From Eublepharis macularius (Eukaryota > Chordata > Lepidosauria > Squamata > Eublepharidae), in contig NC_072796.1 in the NCBI RefSeq assembly GCF_028583425.1, forward strand, positions 141,369,464-141,433,463: DNA of 64,000 bases, in the 5' to 3' direction. The notes below the pieces were generated by a model, which worked only from the letters and a program-made list of their open reading frames with translations, was not told the origin of the DNA and made no database searches. Of the stretch, positions 23,376-36,700 are shown piece by piece. Numbering within the stretch: the first letter of the stretch is position 1; each line of letters begins with the position of its first letter. The translations under genes were made by a program, and so were the position numbers.

Positions 23376-23512
23376 CGGCCCTGGGCCTTGTGCCTCTGCC
23401 TGGGGGAGGGGGCAGCTGTGTGTCCCTGGTGTTGGGACGCCTCTGCCCTACATGGGACATCATTTATGGAAGGTTGGGGTGGCCAGGAGAGATTTCTCTC
23501 CTCTTTGCCTGC

Positions 23513-23526
23513 AATAAATAAATAAA
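23513..23526 (+). promoter_or_regulatory. tandem AATAAA hexamers
   Basis: Three overlapping AATAAA hexamers (23513, 23517, 23521) lie about 140 bp past the stop at 23375. They could serve that putative transcript, or simply be an AAAT microsatellite. Confidence 0.3.
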
Positions 23527-24729
23527 TATATCAAGATTGCAAACCAATGCATATTTTGGGAGTAAGCGCCACTGAAGTCAATGGTCCCTACTTTTGAGAA
23601 GACTTGGAGAGGACGGAGGTGATAAGGGGGCGGGGGGTGAAGTTGGTCGCTGGGACTTGTGCTTAAAGATGTCAAAATGGGAGTGGTGTGTATCTTTCTG
23701 TGCTTCGGCAGCCTGAAGCACCATGCTAAGAAAAGAGGAGGCCTCCGTGCTGCCCTGCCGTCCCCCTTCCTGCAGTCATCTCTTGACACCTCCCCTGGAA
23801 ACCTGAGCTGCTGTAAGTGGTTTTGTTGCCTGAAGCAAGGGTTCACCCAACGCCTCCTGGGTCTGCTCCACTGCGGGCTTGGACCCAGTGAGAGAGCACC
23901 GGCCCAGACAGCTATGCCATTCTCAGCTCCTGACCCACTGGGGGCTGGGAAGGACCTTTGAGTGCCTCGAGAAAGTCCGCCTCCTCCTCCTGTGCTGTCT
24001 CAAAGGGATGCTGGGGGCGGGGGGGCTTGGCCAGAGAACCAGCCCTGTCCCTTGGCAAACATCAGCATTCAAAAACTCCCCCCCCTATGCTTTGTCTGCC
24101 CCATGCTTCTGCTACCATCATTTCCCCTTTCCAGCCCCCAGTCCCAAATGCACACCCATGCCATTGTCCAGCCTTCCCCCTTACTCTAGGCCGTCAGCTG
24201 ATTCTCTGCTAACCTGCCAAAGGTCTCGGGTGCAAGGAAAACAATCTCCTAGGAAGGGAGATGAGACATCCACCACCAGGGTTCTTTCAAGAGGCAACAA
24301 GGGGAGGGGGCACCAAGAGTAACATTAAAAAAGGAGGCCTGGATCCTTTCTCCATGCGTGGATGAAAACTGAAGTCTGCCAAAACTTTCCAGGAACAAAC
24401 GATTCCCATGGCATGGCCTCTAGGAGCTGCCTGGCTGTGGCTGTAGCAGTCTCTCTCATTCAGTTTGCAAGCCTGCTTGCTGCGCTGGGAAAACAGCCAG
24501 TGAGATTCTAGCGTCCCGCTTCCCAGTGCTCCCGGTGAGTGCACCACTCGTGTTACGGCAGCCACGATGTCTGCTGCTCCACCCACCAGGCAGCCAGCCT
24601 GCTGGACGGGGGAGAGTAGAGAACTGTCCCAGCCTTGGTTGGTCTTGGAGCCCTCCTTGGGGTTTGGTGTTGGGGGGGGCTATTCCTGGCCTCCCCATAG
24701 CCAGGAATGTGAGAATGTTCAGGGTCAGT

Positions 24730-24781
24730 TCAGTTGCGCTTGTTGGCCAGCTGCCGGTCTCGCTTCTTTTTCTCCATCAAC
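24730..24781 (-). CDS. PLCG1-like: PLC-gamma last coding exon with stop
   Basis: It encodes [16 protein letters not shown] then TGA (24732-24730). A basic end like PLCG2's KRLREKR; the longer PLCG1 terminus is absent. Acceptor aatgcag. Confidence 0.88.
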
Positions 24782-27700
24782 CTGCATTGGAAAGAGAACA
24801 GAGCATAGCTAAAGACCTAAAACCTCCTTGCTCTATCAGCCACATTTAATCCAGCGTCTCGTTTCCAGCAGTGGCCAGTCAGATGCCACAGGCCCCACAA
24901 GCAGGAGCCATAGAGAAGAGCCCTCCCCAGAGGAGCACTGATTCAGCCAGCAATTAATTTGTCCAGATCCCTTTTAAAGCTATCTAAGCCAGTGGTCACC
25001 ACCATGCCTTGTGGCAGCGAGTTCCACAAGCTGACCACCAATTGTGTGAAGCAGTATGCCCTTTTGTCTGTCTCAAATCTATGGCCAGCCAGCTGTCCCT
25101 GAGGGGGAGAAAAATGGATCCACTAGCTTCACGCTGGCACAACTTTGTTGACTTTTGCCATGTCACCCATCAGTGGCCTTTGTTCTAATCTAAAAGTGTC
25201 TGAAAGACCAGCCAGAGCACAGAATAATCTTTTGGGAGAGATTTTTCTGCGATTCTTTGGTGTGAAACCAGCTGCTGCTGCCTGGGGCAGACTGGTTTGG
25301 AGGACTCTCATTCATGGAGTAGAAAGCGCAGTGGCCTGGCAGAGCAGGTCTCAAGGCAGCGGAAGGGGAAAGAGGAATCCAATGGGCAGTGAAAGGTGAA
25401 CAGGTAAGCAAAGGAAAGAGGGCTCTACTCTCAAGCCCAATTTTGACCAAGGGCCCAGGGGCATGAACTCACTTCCTGTTGCGCACTTCTGTCAGCTCCA
25501 TGAGCCGTTCCTGCGCTGCGCGCAGCTCATCCAGCCGCTGCTGATACCGCGAGTCGCAGTTGTTGCTGTGTTCGAAATTGGACACCTGGTTGGAGAGCTC
25601 GCTGGCCCGGTCCCGCAGCTGCTGAATGGAGGAGTAGAGGTTCTCGTCGTCTTCTTCCTGCAAGCGATGAAGCCGACAAAGCTGTGTGGGTGAACTGAAG
25701 AGCCAGCTGTGGTAGCCCCATGTGGGAGAATGCGGCACTCGCTGTTTTCTGAAAGCTGCTTAAAATTATTTGCATATTTATGTCACCCCAGTGTCAGGAT
25801 CAGAATGCTCTTTTGTATACTTATGCTTAACCGACTCCATATTTAATCCTTTCAGTGTTCAGTGCTTTCTTCCCCAGGTGCAGAGGTTCCCAGGCAGCTA
25901 TCTCTCAGACCAGCATTGTTTTAACAAAATGTCAGAACTGTGGCTAGATAAAATCCTTACTCCAGTCTGCCTTCTGCAATTAGACAAAAGTCCATTGTTT
26001 CCAAAAAGCATTTAATGAAGAAAAAGATTATTATAGTCCACTGGCCTGAATGCAATATCCAGGTTGGTACATATGCATTGTTACCAATGCCAGGCAAAGC
26101 AAGAGATACATATTAAATATCATAGCTGACCCATCCTCCCCCCACAGTTCTCAAAATATTCCCTTTGAAGCTGCAAAAGCGAAAGCTTCCCCAAGGCCGG
26201 TTCTTGGTGGAACGTCGGTAGCCAAAACAATGCGGGTCTGTGAGATAGCTGCCTGGGAACCTCTGCACCTGGGGAAGAAAGCACTGAACACTGAAAGGAT
26301 TAAATATGGAGTCGGTTAAGCATAAGTATACAAAAGAGCATTCTGATCCTGACACCCAGGGCTTTTTTTCTAGGAAAGGAGGTGGTGGAACTCAGTGGGT
26401 TGCCCTCCAAGAAAATGGTCACATGGCTGGTGGCCCCGCCCCCTGATCTCCAGACAGAGGGGAGTTGAGATTGCCCTCCACGCCGCTTGGCGGTGTGGAG
26501 GGCAATCTCAACTCCCCTCTGTCTGGAGATCAGGGGGCGGGGCCACCAGCCATGTGACCATTTTCAAGAGGTTCTGGAACTGTTCCACCGCGTTCCTGCT
26601 GAGAAAAAGCCCTGTGTCACCCTAATCCCTCCCTCCCCCAGAGGATGCCTGCCTATCTCTTTGGCAAAAAGAGTCCTCCACACCTGTTATATGTATCTGC
26701 AAGGCTGTGACTCTTAGTCTCGGTCCTTGAATGCAACCACCTGCTCTGATGAGTGACCTGTGAATTTTCTCTGTTGAAACAGAGACCAAAGGAGAAACGG
26801 CCACAGAGATTGATCTGTTCTCCCATGCTTTCTTCTGCCTCGTGGTGGTTCCACCTGGGGCTGTACTCCACCAGCCTCTTCTCACAGCCTCCGGGGCAAA
26901 GCCACAAATGCTCCGTCCCTCCGCTCTTCCTTGGCATCTTCAAACCCCGTGCAACGAGCCATTCATCTCCAGTAGGGCTTCCTGAACTCTTGCAAGGTTC
27001 AAGAAATTGAGAAGCCGATTTGGGCATATGCCACTTACCATGGAGTTTTAAAGACCTCAGGAGGACCAAGGAGAAACAGGCCGATGGTGGTGAGGAAGGG
27101 GTAGTAGTGGATGCTACCCCTCACCCAACACATCTTGTGTCACTGTACACCCATCTCTATACAGGTTCCAGATTTTTAACCAAGTGGACCTTCAGAAACC
27201 AGCTGTAACGCTGTTTCAAAGCTTCTCGGATCCCAGAGCTTCCAATTTCTGGTGCTTCCTCACTTCATAATAATATTTGATTTATATACCACCCTTCAAG
27301 ACAACTTAACACCCATTCAGAGCGGTTTACAAAATGTGTTATCATCTTCATAACAATTCCCCTGTGAGGTAGGCGGGGCTGAGAGAGCTCTGAGAGAGCT
27401 GTGACTGGCCCAAGGTCACCCAGCTGGTTTCAAGTGGAGGAAGGGGAATCAGACCTGGCTCTCCAGATTAGAGTCCTGCCGCTCTTAACCACTCCACCAA
27501 ACCGGCTCTCTCATACGCAACTGGCTTACCTTGGCATTGACTATTTCAATGTGGATCAACAGGGCGGCAAGTTCAAGGTCTTCGCTGTAGCTGTTCTTCA
27601 GAGGCACTGACCTGTAACCTGTAGGCAGGGACCCAAATACTGAGGTTATCTCCTTATGAAATAGATCTGAAGCAAGTAGTAAGACGACCTGATATTAAAG

Positions 27701-30700
27701 ATGGTGGGAGGCTTATGCTTTCCTTCTCCTGTCCCACCATTCCTAACCTATTGCAGAAATCATCTTGCTTCCTTTCAGATTCAACCGCTTAGGGTGTTCC
27801 AAGAGGAAGGCAGAAGACCCTGGCTGGCTTTCCAAAGGGCCCCATCATCTTCCTTTCCTGCCTAAGAGGAGAATCAATCAAATGGTTTTTTGAAAGCCAG
27901 GACTTTGACAAAGATGTCGGAAACCAGAGCGGAACTACAAGTGACAAAAGGCACAGGTTGGACACTTGTCAGCTTCCCTCAAGTTTTGGTGGAAAATGTA
28001 GGCAGCTTGGCGGAATGTTGGACAAGTGACAGTTGAAAAGTCCATTGGACAGCAGTCGGAGAGCGAAGCTGCAAGACCAGGACGCCTACATTTCCCATCA
28101 AAACTTGAGGGAAGCTGACAAGTGTCCAACCTGTGCCTTTTGTCACTTGTAGTTCCGCTCTCAGAGTTCTCAGAGGTGGTCACAACAGTCTCCCGATGCA
28201 TTTGGGAAGGGTCCTGGCATAAACCCAAATTCGAGGAAGAGGCTGCCCTCGCGTGTGACTGCCAATTAAAACTGGGGGGGGGGGTGGAGGAATTAAAGGT
28301 TCTACAAAGCTAATCAAGTCCGCCGCCAACTGTTTGGAGTCCTGAATTAGAATTTTACTTCTTTGAGGTTTATCAAGCATGCTTAATTGTTTGGATACAC
28401 CTGTCTCTGAGAGGAGACCCGCCGATAACGGTCCGGAAGACTTCGAGGCACGACTCCAAACTATCCACAAAAGATGGGTAAAAGCTGAACAAAGTAGGAC
28501 GTTTTTGGTCGAGCGCATCAGGCAAGCTGGACTGACTTCAGGCAAACCCTATCCAATGGCTGCAAAGAGCCTCTTCAAAATGGAACCACACCAAGTACAT
28601 TACAATTATTTTCCCGGGACAAGCCAAAGATACAGCATGATTCTGACAGTAACCAGGCAGATGCGCCTCTGGGAAACTCCTAAGCAGGACGTGATGAGAG
28701 AGGGCCACTCCCCCTCCCAATTGTTTGCTCCTCTACCCACACCAGTTATTTTTTTTATTTCATTCATAGCCCACTTTTCTCACTGAGACTCAAGGCAGAT
28801 TGTGCACTGTCAAGTCACACTCGACTGACGGTGACCCCTGCTAGGGTTTTCAAGGCAGGTGTGAAGCAGAGGTGGTTCGCCATTCCCTTCCTCGGCAGGG
28901 TCTTCCTTGCTAGTTCCCCATCCATGCTGCCCCAGCTTCCAGCCCCTTCTCTTTCCTTACATCTTGTCAGATAGCCATTATAGTAAAGAGTCCAGTAGCA
29001 CCTTTAAGACGAACCCACTTTATTGTAGCATAAGCTTTCGAGAACCACAGCTCTCTTCGTCAGATGCATCGTCAGCTTTTGAGAACCACAGCATCTGACG
29101 CAGAGAGCTGTGGCTCTCGAAAGCTGATGATGCATCTGACAAAGAGAGCTGTGGTTCTCGAAAGCTTATGCTACAATAAAGTGGGTTCATCTTAAAGGTG
29201 CTACTGGACTCTACTATTTTGCAGCTACAGACTAACTTGGTTAACCCCTCTGGATCGCTGATATCCATGTTACTGAGACACATGACATGATGCTCTACAG
29301 ATGTTTAACCAGGAGATGCAAACTCCATGCTTTGTCAAACTACGTACTTGCCCGCTGCCGAGTTGCAGCTGATTTCTGGTAAGCACAGGGCTGTCAAGGC
29401 AAGTGAGAAGCAGAGGTGGTTTGCTTTTGCCGCCTTCTGCAGAGTCTTCCTTGGTGGTCTCCCATCCAAGCACTGACCCTGCTTAGCTTCACAGATCTGT
29501 CAAGATCTCGCTATACCATGCCGCCTTCCCTCCCACAAGGCAGTTTACAAAATGTAAAACAAATTTAAAAAATACAGAAAGTATCCTAAAGAAAAAAAAG
29601 ACACTTGTCCTTCATTCAGCCTTATTCTGTCTTCACTTTGAAACAATCAAAATCACAGGAGCTTTGTATGACATCCTAGCCCTTGAGGAGTGTGTAAAGA
29701 GTGTTCAGCTAGGCTTAGCACAGCCACCTTTATCTGGCAGGCCCTTTTTGGGAAAGAATCTTTCCAAAGGTTTCCAAAATCAAGCAAGACCTGGCACACA
29801 GCAAAGGAGGTCAAGGTGAGTGGAACAAGTTAGAAGCAAAAAACTGTGTGGAATGGCCTGAATCCAATCACTCGCCCCTTGACTCGAGGTGCGGCACATA
29901 CCAAGGTCTTTCCTTGCTCCGGTACCTTATAACGGGAGATGACGGGGGCTAGACCTGTACCTGTTTTGAGGCTCTTGACGGGGAAGGTGGCCTGAGCCAA
30001 GAAGTTGGGATCGCTGAACATGTCCTCCTCGTAGACCACAAAACGCAGGAAAGCAAACTCGGGGTTGTTGATATCGAAGACGAACTGCTTGACAAGCCAG
30101 GTGGGGTTGAGGCCGTTGTCAGCTGCCGGGAAGAGGAGGGAAAGAAGAACGGTGAGAGGACTGCATGACTCAAGAGCCCAAGCAGGCATTTCTGGACACA
30201 AATGGAGGTGGAGAGAAGGCACCCAGAGAGCCTCCTTTGTAGAATCAGAGAAGGCACCCAGAGAGCCTCCTCTGAAGATCCAGAGCAGTTAGCCGTGTTA
30301 GTCTGTAGTAGCAAAATAGAAAAGAGTCCAGTAGCACCTTTAAGACTAACCAACCTTACTGTAGCATAAGCTTTTGAGAATCACAGTTCTCTTCGTCAGA
30401 TGCGTCTGATGAAGAGAACTGTGATTCTCGAAAGCTTATGCATCTGAAGAAGAGAACTGTGATTCTCGAAAGCTTATGCTACAGTAAAGTTGGTTAATCT
30501 TAAAGGTGCTACTGGACTCTTTTCTACCTTTGAAGAATGCAGCCCTTCAGGGGACGCAGGCTTAGTCCTCGCTGAAGTGATAAGCCTCCTCCTCGCCTGT
30601 AATACTTCAGCTGGCAAGCCTGAGCTTTGATGGGATGTTCCACCGTACAAAAGAATTCCCCGCACCTGGATGTAGCATGTCCAGGAAAAGGGCATGAGCT

Positions 30701-33700
30701 TCTTTTCCCCCATGATATTCTTGCTTTCTGTACAACGTTCTTGTTTTTTACTTTTTTCATGGGGAATTTTCAGTCATATGATACCCCCTGCAGTCTGAAA
30801 GTGGTACAGCCTAAACATGGGATGGCTCCCACACTAAGGACGCTCAAGTGTAGGGAGATGCAATATTAGCCGGGAAGCGTGATTTTAAAAGACAGAGCCA
30901 AAGCGCTGTCAATTTCACCTCTCTACAGAGCCAGCTTGTCAGAGGGTTTGTTAATTCCTTCTTGGCCTCTGCAAAGGGGAGGCGAAATTGACAGAGTCTT
31001 AGGGGAGGGGAAGAGGAAATTAACAAACCCTCTGAGGAGCCACCTCCCTGGCTCTGTAGAGAGGTGAAATTTTTAAACTCCTCTTCCCGGCTGGCATTGC
31101 GTCTCCCTACACTTGAGCGTTCTCAAGTAAGAGGTCTTGCGTAGAGAGACACTTAAGAACTGGGCTTCTGCTAGTATCCCTTTTTCAGATCACTGCATGT
31201 GACTCAGGGGTCAGCATCAGCCGCCTCCACACCCGTTACTGAGATGAACTTCTGTAGTTGCCTTATTCGGGGTCGGAGCATGCGCCACCAAGCTCAGTGC
31301 TGCTTGCTTCAGCTGGCAGCGGCCAAAGCAGACATCCTGTTTTTTGGACGAGATATGTTGGGTCTGGGTCCTTTCAGACTATCAGCCACATGTCCCGCTG
31401 CTGTGACCTCCCAAGCACATGTGGCTCCAATCTGTATCGCGACTGCAGTGCATGAAGAGGCTTTTTACATTCTCTTCCCATGCCGTTTTTCCAACCTGAA
31501 ATGGCCATGTTGTGGGGGGTGGCATTATTTGCCCTGTTGGGGGTCTGCATCTGTTCTGATGTGGTTCGTATGCAGCCACCCAGTGGGGCGAATTGTGTCC
31601 CTGGGGCAGTTTCAGCTTGGGAAAAGAACACAGGGGAAGGCCAAACCCCCTTCTCCCCACTGCCAAACTGATCCTGTCATGTCTGCACCTCATCCATGCC
31701 ATTATTTTAAGCTGAGATGTTACAATGAGCCATTGTTGTTACTGTGAACCATTATTGATGCTGTACCTTAATGTCATATTGCCAATGCCATAAACTGCCT
31801 TGCTTTCACAGGCCTCCTGAAGCCGCAGGTGCCTTATCTTTGAAGCTCCCAGGGCTTCTGACCTTGTAAACTGTTCGTCCTCATGAACCACTGTGTTTCC
31901 ACCTTAATCTTATGCCTTCCTAGTGTCTAGACTTGATAAGTAAACTATGCGAGGAGTACTCAAGACAGCTTCGCGCCAAAAGTTATGTTTTACTGTTGGG
32001 AGGGGGGATGAGTAATTGTGCTCTATAAGAAGGATGGTTTTCACACATTTAGGTATTCCTGTCAACTTGCTTGTCTGCTTGCTTTTCTTCTGAGCAATCC
32101 TACGGACATATCTGTGGATTTGATTGGATTCCCAAATAAAGCCCTTTCAACCAAGATCGCGGATTTCTTGCTGTGAGGGCACAGGGGTCTATCTGCCATG
32201 GCCTGTCATCCACAGACTGACAGATCCAAATCAGAACCCTGCTTGCTTGGGAAAGGAGCAGCTTGAGGCTGGCGGTTTGAAAGTAAAGGAGGGGAACCTC
32301 AATCCAGCTGTGAAAAATTATCTTGTCTAGCTGGGGCACAGAAAATCTTTCCCAACCGGACAAGTCCTTGAACTGGATATCCTGGGATTGAACCTTCTGT
32401 GAATGCAAAGCAGGGAATTTTACCATTCAGTCCTTTCTGCCAACAACTCCGATACTGCTATTCTTCAGTCATTACTTAAGTTAACTGAAAATCTCACCCA
32501 CAAACCATTCACTGATCTGCCATCGGGCCCTGACAAGCCCCCGTACAAGATCACCTACTTCCCTGAGCATGCCACTGTCCTAGCCCATGGGTCATGTATA
32601 TATTTGAATGCAAATAGCTTCAACCATTTAAATTAGGAAATATGCAAATAACAACAACAACAACAACATTTGCTTTATATACCGCCCTTCAGGACAACTT
32701 AAAGCCACACTCAGAGCGGTTTACAAAGTGTGTTATAATTATCCCTACAACAATCACCCTGTGAGGTGGGTGGGGCTGAGAGAGCTCTGAGAGCTGTGAC
32801 TGACCGAAGGTTATCCAGTTGGTTTCAAGTGGAGGAGGGGGGAATCAAACCTGGTTTTCCAGGTTTCCAGTTCTGCCGCTCTTAACCACTACACCAAACT
32901 GGCTCAACAAACTTCACTAATAATTCAAAATGCTCCATGCATGGAGTAGGTAGGGGGAATCTCTGGCTGCATTAGAGATTTGCCCCAGCGTTGAACTACT
33001 TTTGCTTTAGAACAGCAAGATCTGAGTCCAGTGGCACCTTACAGACTACCCAGATTTTCAGGCTATAAGCTTTTGAGAGTCAGAGCTCCCTTCTGCAGAT
33101 ACCTCAAAATCTTGTTCAACTCTAAAGGTGCTGCTAGACTCAAATTTTATTTATTTATTTATTTATTTTATTCAATTTATAGCCCGCCCTCCCCACAGAT
33201 GGGCTCAGGGCAGCTAACAACATTAAAAAATACATTAAAATCACAAAACATAAAATCAATTAATAATTTTTTAAAAATCATTACAATAGTCCAGGAGCAG
33301 GCTATTTAAACAAATATTGGGAGTCCGTATACGGGCATAGCAGATGGCCGAGGGCAGCCCCAGAAGAAGTGGTGGTCTTAGATGGAAGATGGAGGACACC
33401 CGCTGGCACTCAGCCGAAGGCCCGGCGGAACATCTCCGTTTTACAGGCCCTGCGGAACTGTAACAGGTCCCGCAGGGCCCGGATCTCCAGCGGGAGAGTG
33501 TTCCACCGGGCCGGGGCCAAGGCAGAAAAAGCCCTGGCCCTGGTTGAGCCCAGACAGATGTCCTTCGGGCCGGGGACCACCAGGAGTTGCTTGTCTGCAG
33601 AGTGCAACACCCTGCAGGGGACGTAATGGACCAACACAGCTTCTTACATGAAACTAGTTTTGCTTAGCAAATGACAGACCACGTGTCTGCCCCCCACAGT

Positions 33701-36700
33701 ACATACACCCAAAGTCCTGAGTGCGAACCTTACCCACAACTTCTGTCTTGTTTTTGCTGTTGTCAAATTCAGAGCCACAAACCTCCACCTCCACAAAGGG
33801 ACAGACAATGCTGCGGCCGTTCTTGGGGAGATGCCGGGCCCCTAGGATCTGGCAGGAGGAAGATTGGATTGAATTACACAGAAACAGTAATAACTGAGCA
33901 GGATACTGAACAGGTTGGGGGGGGGGTGCAGATGGGTCATTCCCTTCCCCCGCCCCCGTTGTTTACTTACCTGCAGCTGAACAGTAATGGGTTCCACCAG
34001 TTTCAGGCTGCTCTTGTCGAACGGGTCAAAAAGGTCGTCCCGCATGATGTCCGGTTGCAATACATACCCGCTGCGCCCCCCCAGCATGAACAGCGACTGG
34101 TTCAGCTGCATTGGCTTGTCTGGAAGCGCACACACACACCAGAGCTCAGAGACAGGGACCCACCCACCATTGCATTAAGTTCCACAGGAACATGTTGGGG
34201 CAGTATCTAGTGCGCAGGTGGGCCAAAGCGTGATTAAGGAACCACGTGAAACTCAAATGGCTCCAGAAGGGTCCAAGAAAAGAAGTCTCAGGAGCTGGTC
34301 TCACAGCAGGATTCAGACACAGGCCCTTGGTTTTTTGGTTTTTTTTAGATGAATGCCCAAAGCTGGGGGGGGGGGGGCTACAAAGAGTTGTCTTCTGTGA
34401 TTGGATGGAAAGGATGGTGCGAGCATACAAAAAGTTTTGCAGATCAAACCAAGGGTCCATCTATTCCTGCATCCTGTCTTCAGAAGGCCAGAAGTAGGGG
34501 ATGAAGGCCCTCCCTTTTGTCTATATCCATAACAGCTCATCAACACAGGTACACTGCCTTTAATCTTGGAGGTTTCCTTTAGCTATTGTGACTGATAATA
34601 TGTTTATTACTATGCCACTTTTCCTCATTGCTCAAAGCAATTTAAACAAATTATCTCTCTCTCTGCCTTCACTTCCCATTATTATTTGCTGATTGATTGT
34701 GTTTGTTTCTCCTGGCAGGACGAGAGAGGAGCCAAGCATGCTTTGCCTCTGATGGAAAACCAGAAAACCAACCGGAAGTAGAAGAATCATGCCGTGATTA
34801 ACTAACTAATAGGAAGTGAAGACCAATGTATAACACAAACAACATATACTATAGGAAGTGTATATTTTGATTCTGTTATACACTGGTCTTCACTTCCTAT
34901 TAGTTTGTTAGTCACGGCGTGATTCATCTTCTACTTCTGATGGGAAACCTGCATGGCTGCTAAAGGGGCGCACTTTTGGTTGCTTCAAAGATCGACGCCT
35001 TTACGGACAAAACTGCACAGTCCTAGCATGCGCTTCCTTCCAGCCTTCTCATCACTTCCTGTTTGTGAGACCTCTGTGTGACACACTTCCCAGAACGTCG
35101 TCCTCTAGTATACTGCACCGTCTGCTTGGAATCTACTCCGTCCCCTTTGGAAGACGTCTAAGCCTCTTCCCATCTCCGTGGCCTGTGACAACACTGCCAC
35201 TACCCAGGGCAGGTATCCAGGGCAGGCAACCAGAAAACCCCCCTCCTGTGGCTTCTCTCACCACCAACAATCCCGCCCTGCCTGACCGGCTCCCCAAGAA
35301 TGGACTCTGCCACAATCTCCGATGAGCCACCAGAACACGGTTCCCATCACCGCCAGGATTACGGCTACCTGACAGGTGGATGAGTATCAGCTCCCAACCC
35401 CCCCCCCCCTCCCCTAATGCCATTTAAATTAGCATGGACTAATGTCTAGCAATCAAACACCGTTTCAGTCCCACCAGCTACTGGTTGTTACTCTGTGTTG
35501 TAACCTCAAGCCTTTTGCCAGCGAAAGGTTTTCGTGCCAGGACTGCGTCTGTTCTGGTACTGGGGCTCTGTGACAGATCGCCAAGCAAGGGCAGGGCTCT
35601 GACTCTGGGAGGGGAGGGGCCACGAAGGGTCAGTCCGCATGTTTCTGATCCCTGACACCCAGTGTGGTGTAGTGGTCGGAGTGCTGGACTAGGATCTCGA
35701 AGACCCAGGTTCGAATCCCTACTCTCCCATGGAAACACGTTGGGTCACTTGGGATATTTTTAGGATAAAATGGAGCAAACAATGTAAGCAGCTCCGAGTC
35801 CCCACTGGGGAGAAAGCCAGGGTATCAACAAAGTTAAAACTCCTCTATTGGGCCTTTATCTAAAACTAGCAACAGAGGCCCATTGTGTTTACAAATACAA
35901 CAGGCTCTAGCTGAGCTTTGTGAGGGCCACCCCACCCTGCTGTGTGGGCTTGAGAGGGCTGCAGTGCCCCAAGCCCTGCGGCCCTCTGGAGAAACCTGCC
36001 CCGGTGCTGCACGGCAGGCTGATTTCAGCCTGTTTGAGACTGAATCAGGCCCGTTGGAGCTGAAATAGGCCCACTGCAGAGCGCAGGAGCACTTCAGGGC
36101 CCATCCCACCGCCCCAGCAGCATTCCTTCACTCTGCAGTGGGCTGATTCAGCCCCAAATGGGTCAATATCGGCCCTCTGGGGAGTACAGGAGAACTCCAG
36201 GGCTCATTATGCTGCTCCAGCAGCGCTCCCGTGTTCCGCACTGGGCCAGTTTCAGCCACTGAGGAGGCCACTAAGGTGGCAGGAAGGCAAGCTGTGTTGC
36301 CAACAACTCATTTCCTATCTGTACGGACTGCGCCTGCGCAGGGATAAAAAATGAGTCGTCGCAACACCGTTTGTCTTTCAAATCTTAGGATGCTTGGCCT
36401 GTGTGACTACTCTTATACTTATGCGATGCAAATTACCAGCAAGAATGCAATACTCATATCCACCCTTGCCATCTACCCACACTAAGAGCGGGCAGAGCCT
36501 GCCAGCAGCCAGCACAGAGAGGGGAGAGTTACCAGGTGTCTGAAAGTTGAGGGCCACCAACTGGCTGCCGCAGATCCACATGGGCAGGGGGTCGTAGTTA
36601 GAGGAGTCCAGGCGCTGCCCTTTGGGGTAGACGCGGCTCAGCTGCCGGCGGTTGTACTGCAGGAATTTCTTGCCCTTGCTGCGGTTGGCATATTTCTCAG

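Larger units (their letters stand above)
19077..24729. other. convergent spacer / 3' UTRs between the two genes
   Basis: No domain-bearing coding sequence is recognisable. It likely holds both 3' UTRs. On the minus strand, AATAAA occurs at 21614-21609 and ATTAAA at 22316-22311. Homopolymer tracts include a C run near 20250 and a G run near 22725. It is strikingly poorer in recognisable interspersed repeats than the introns on either side. See 23157-23375 for a possible third gene. Confidence 0.5.
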
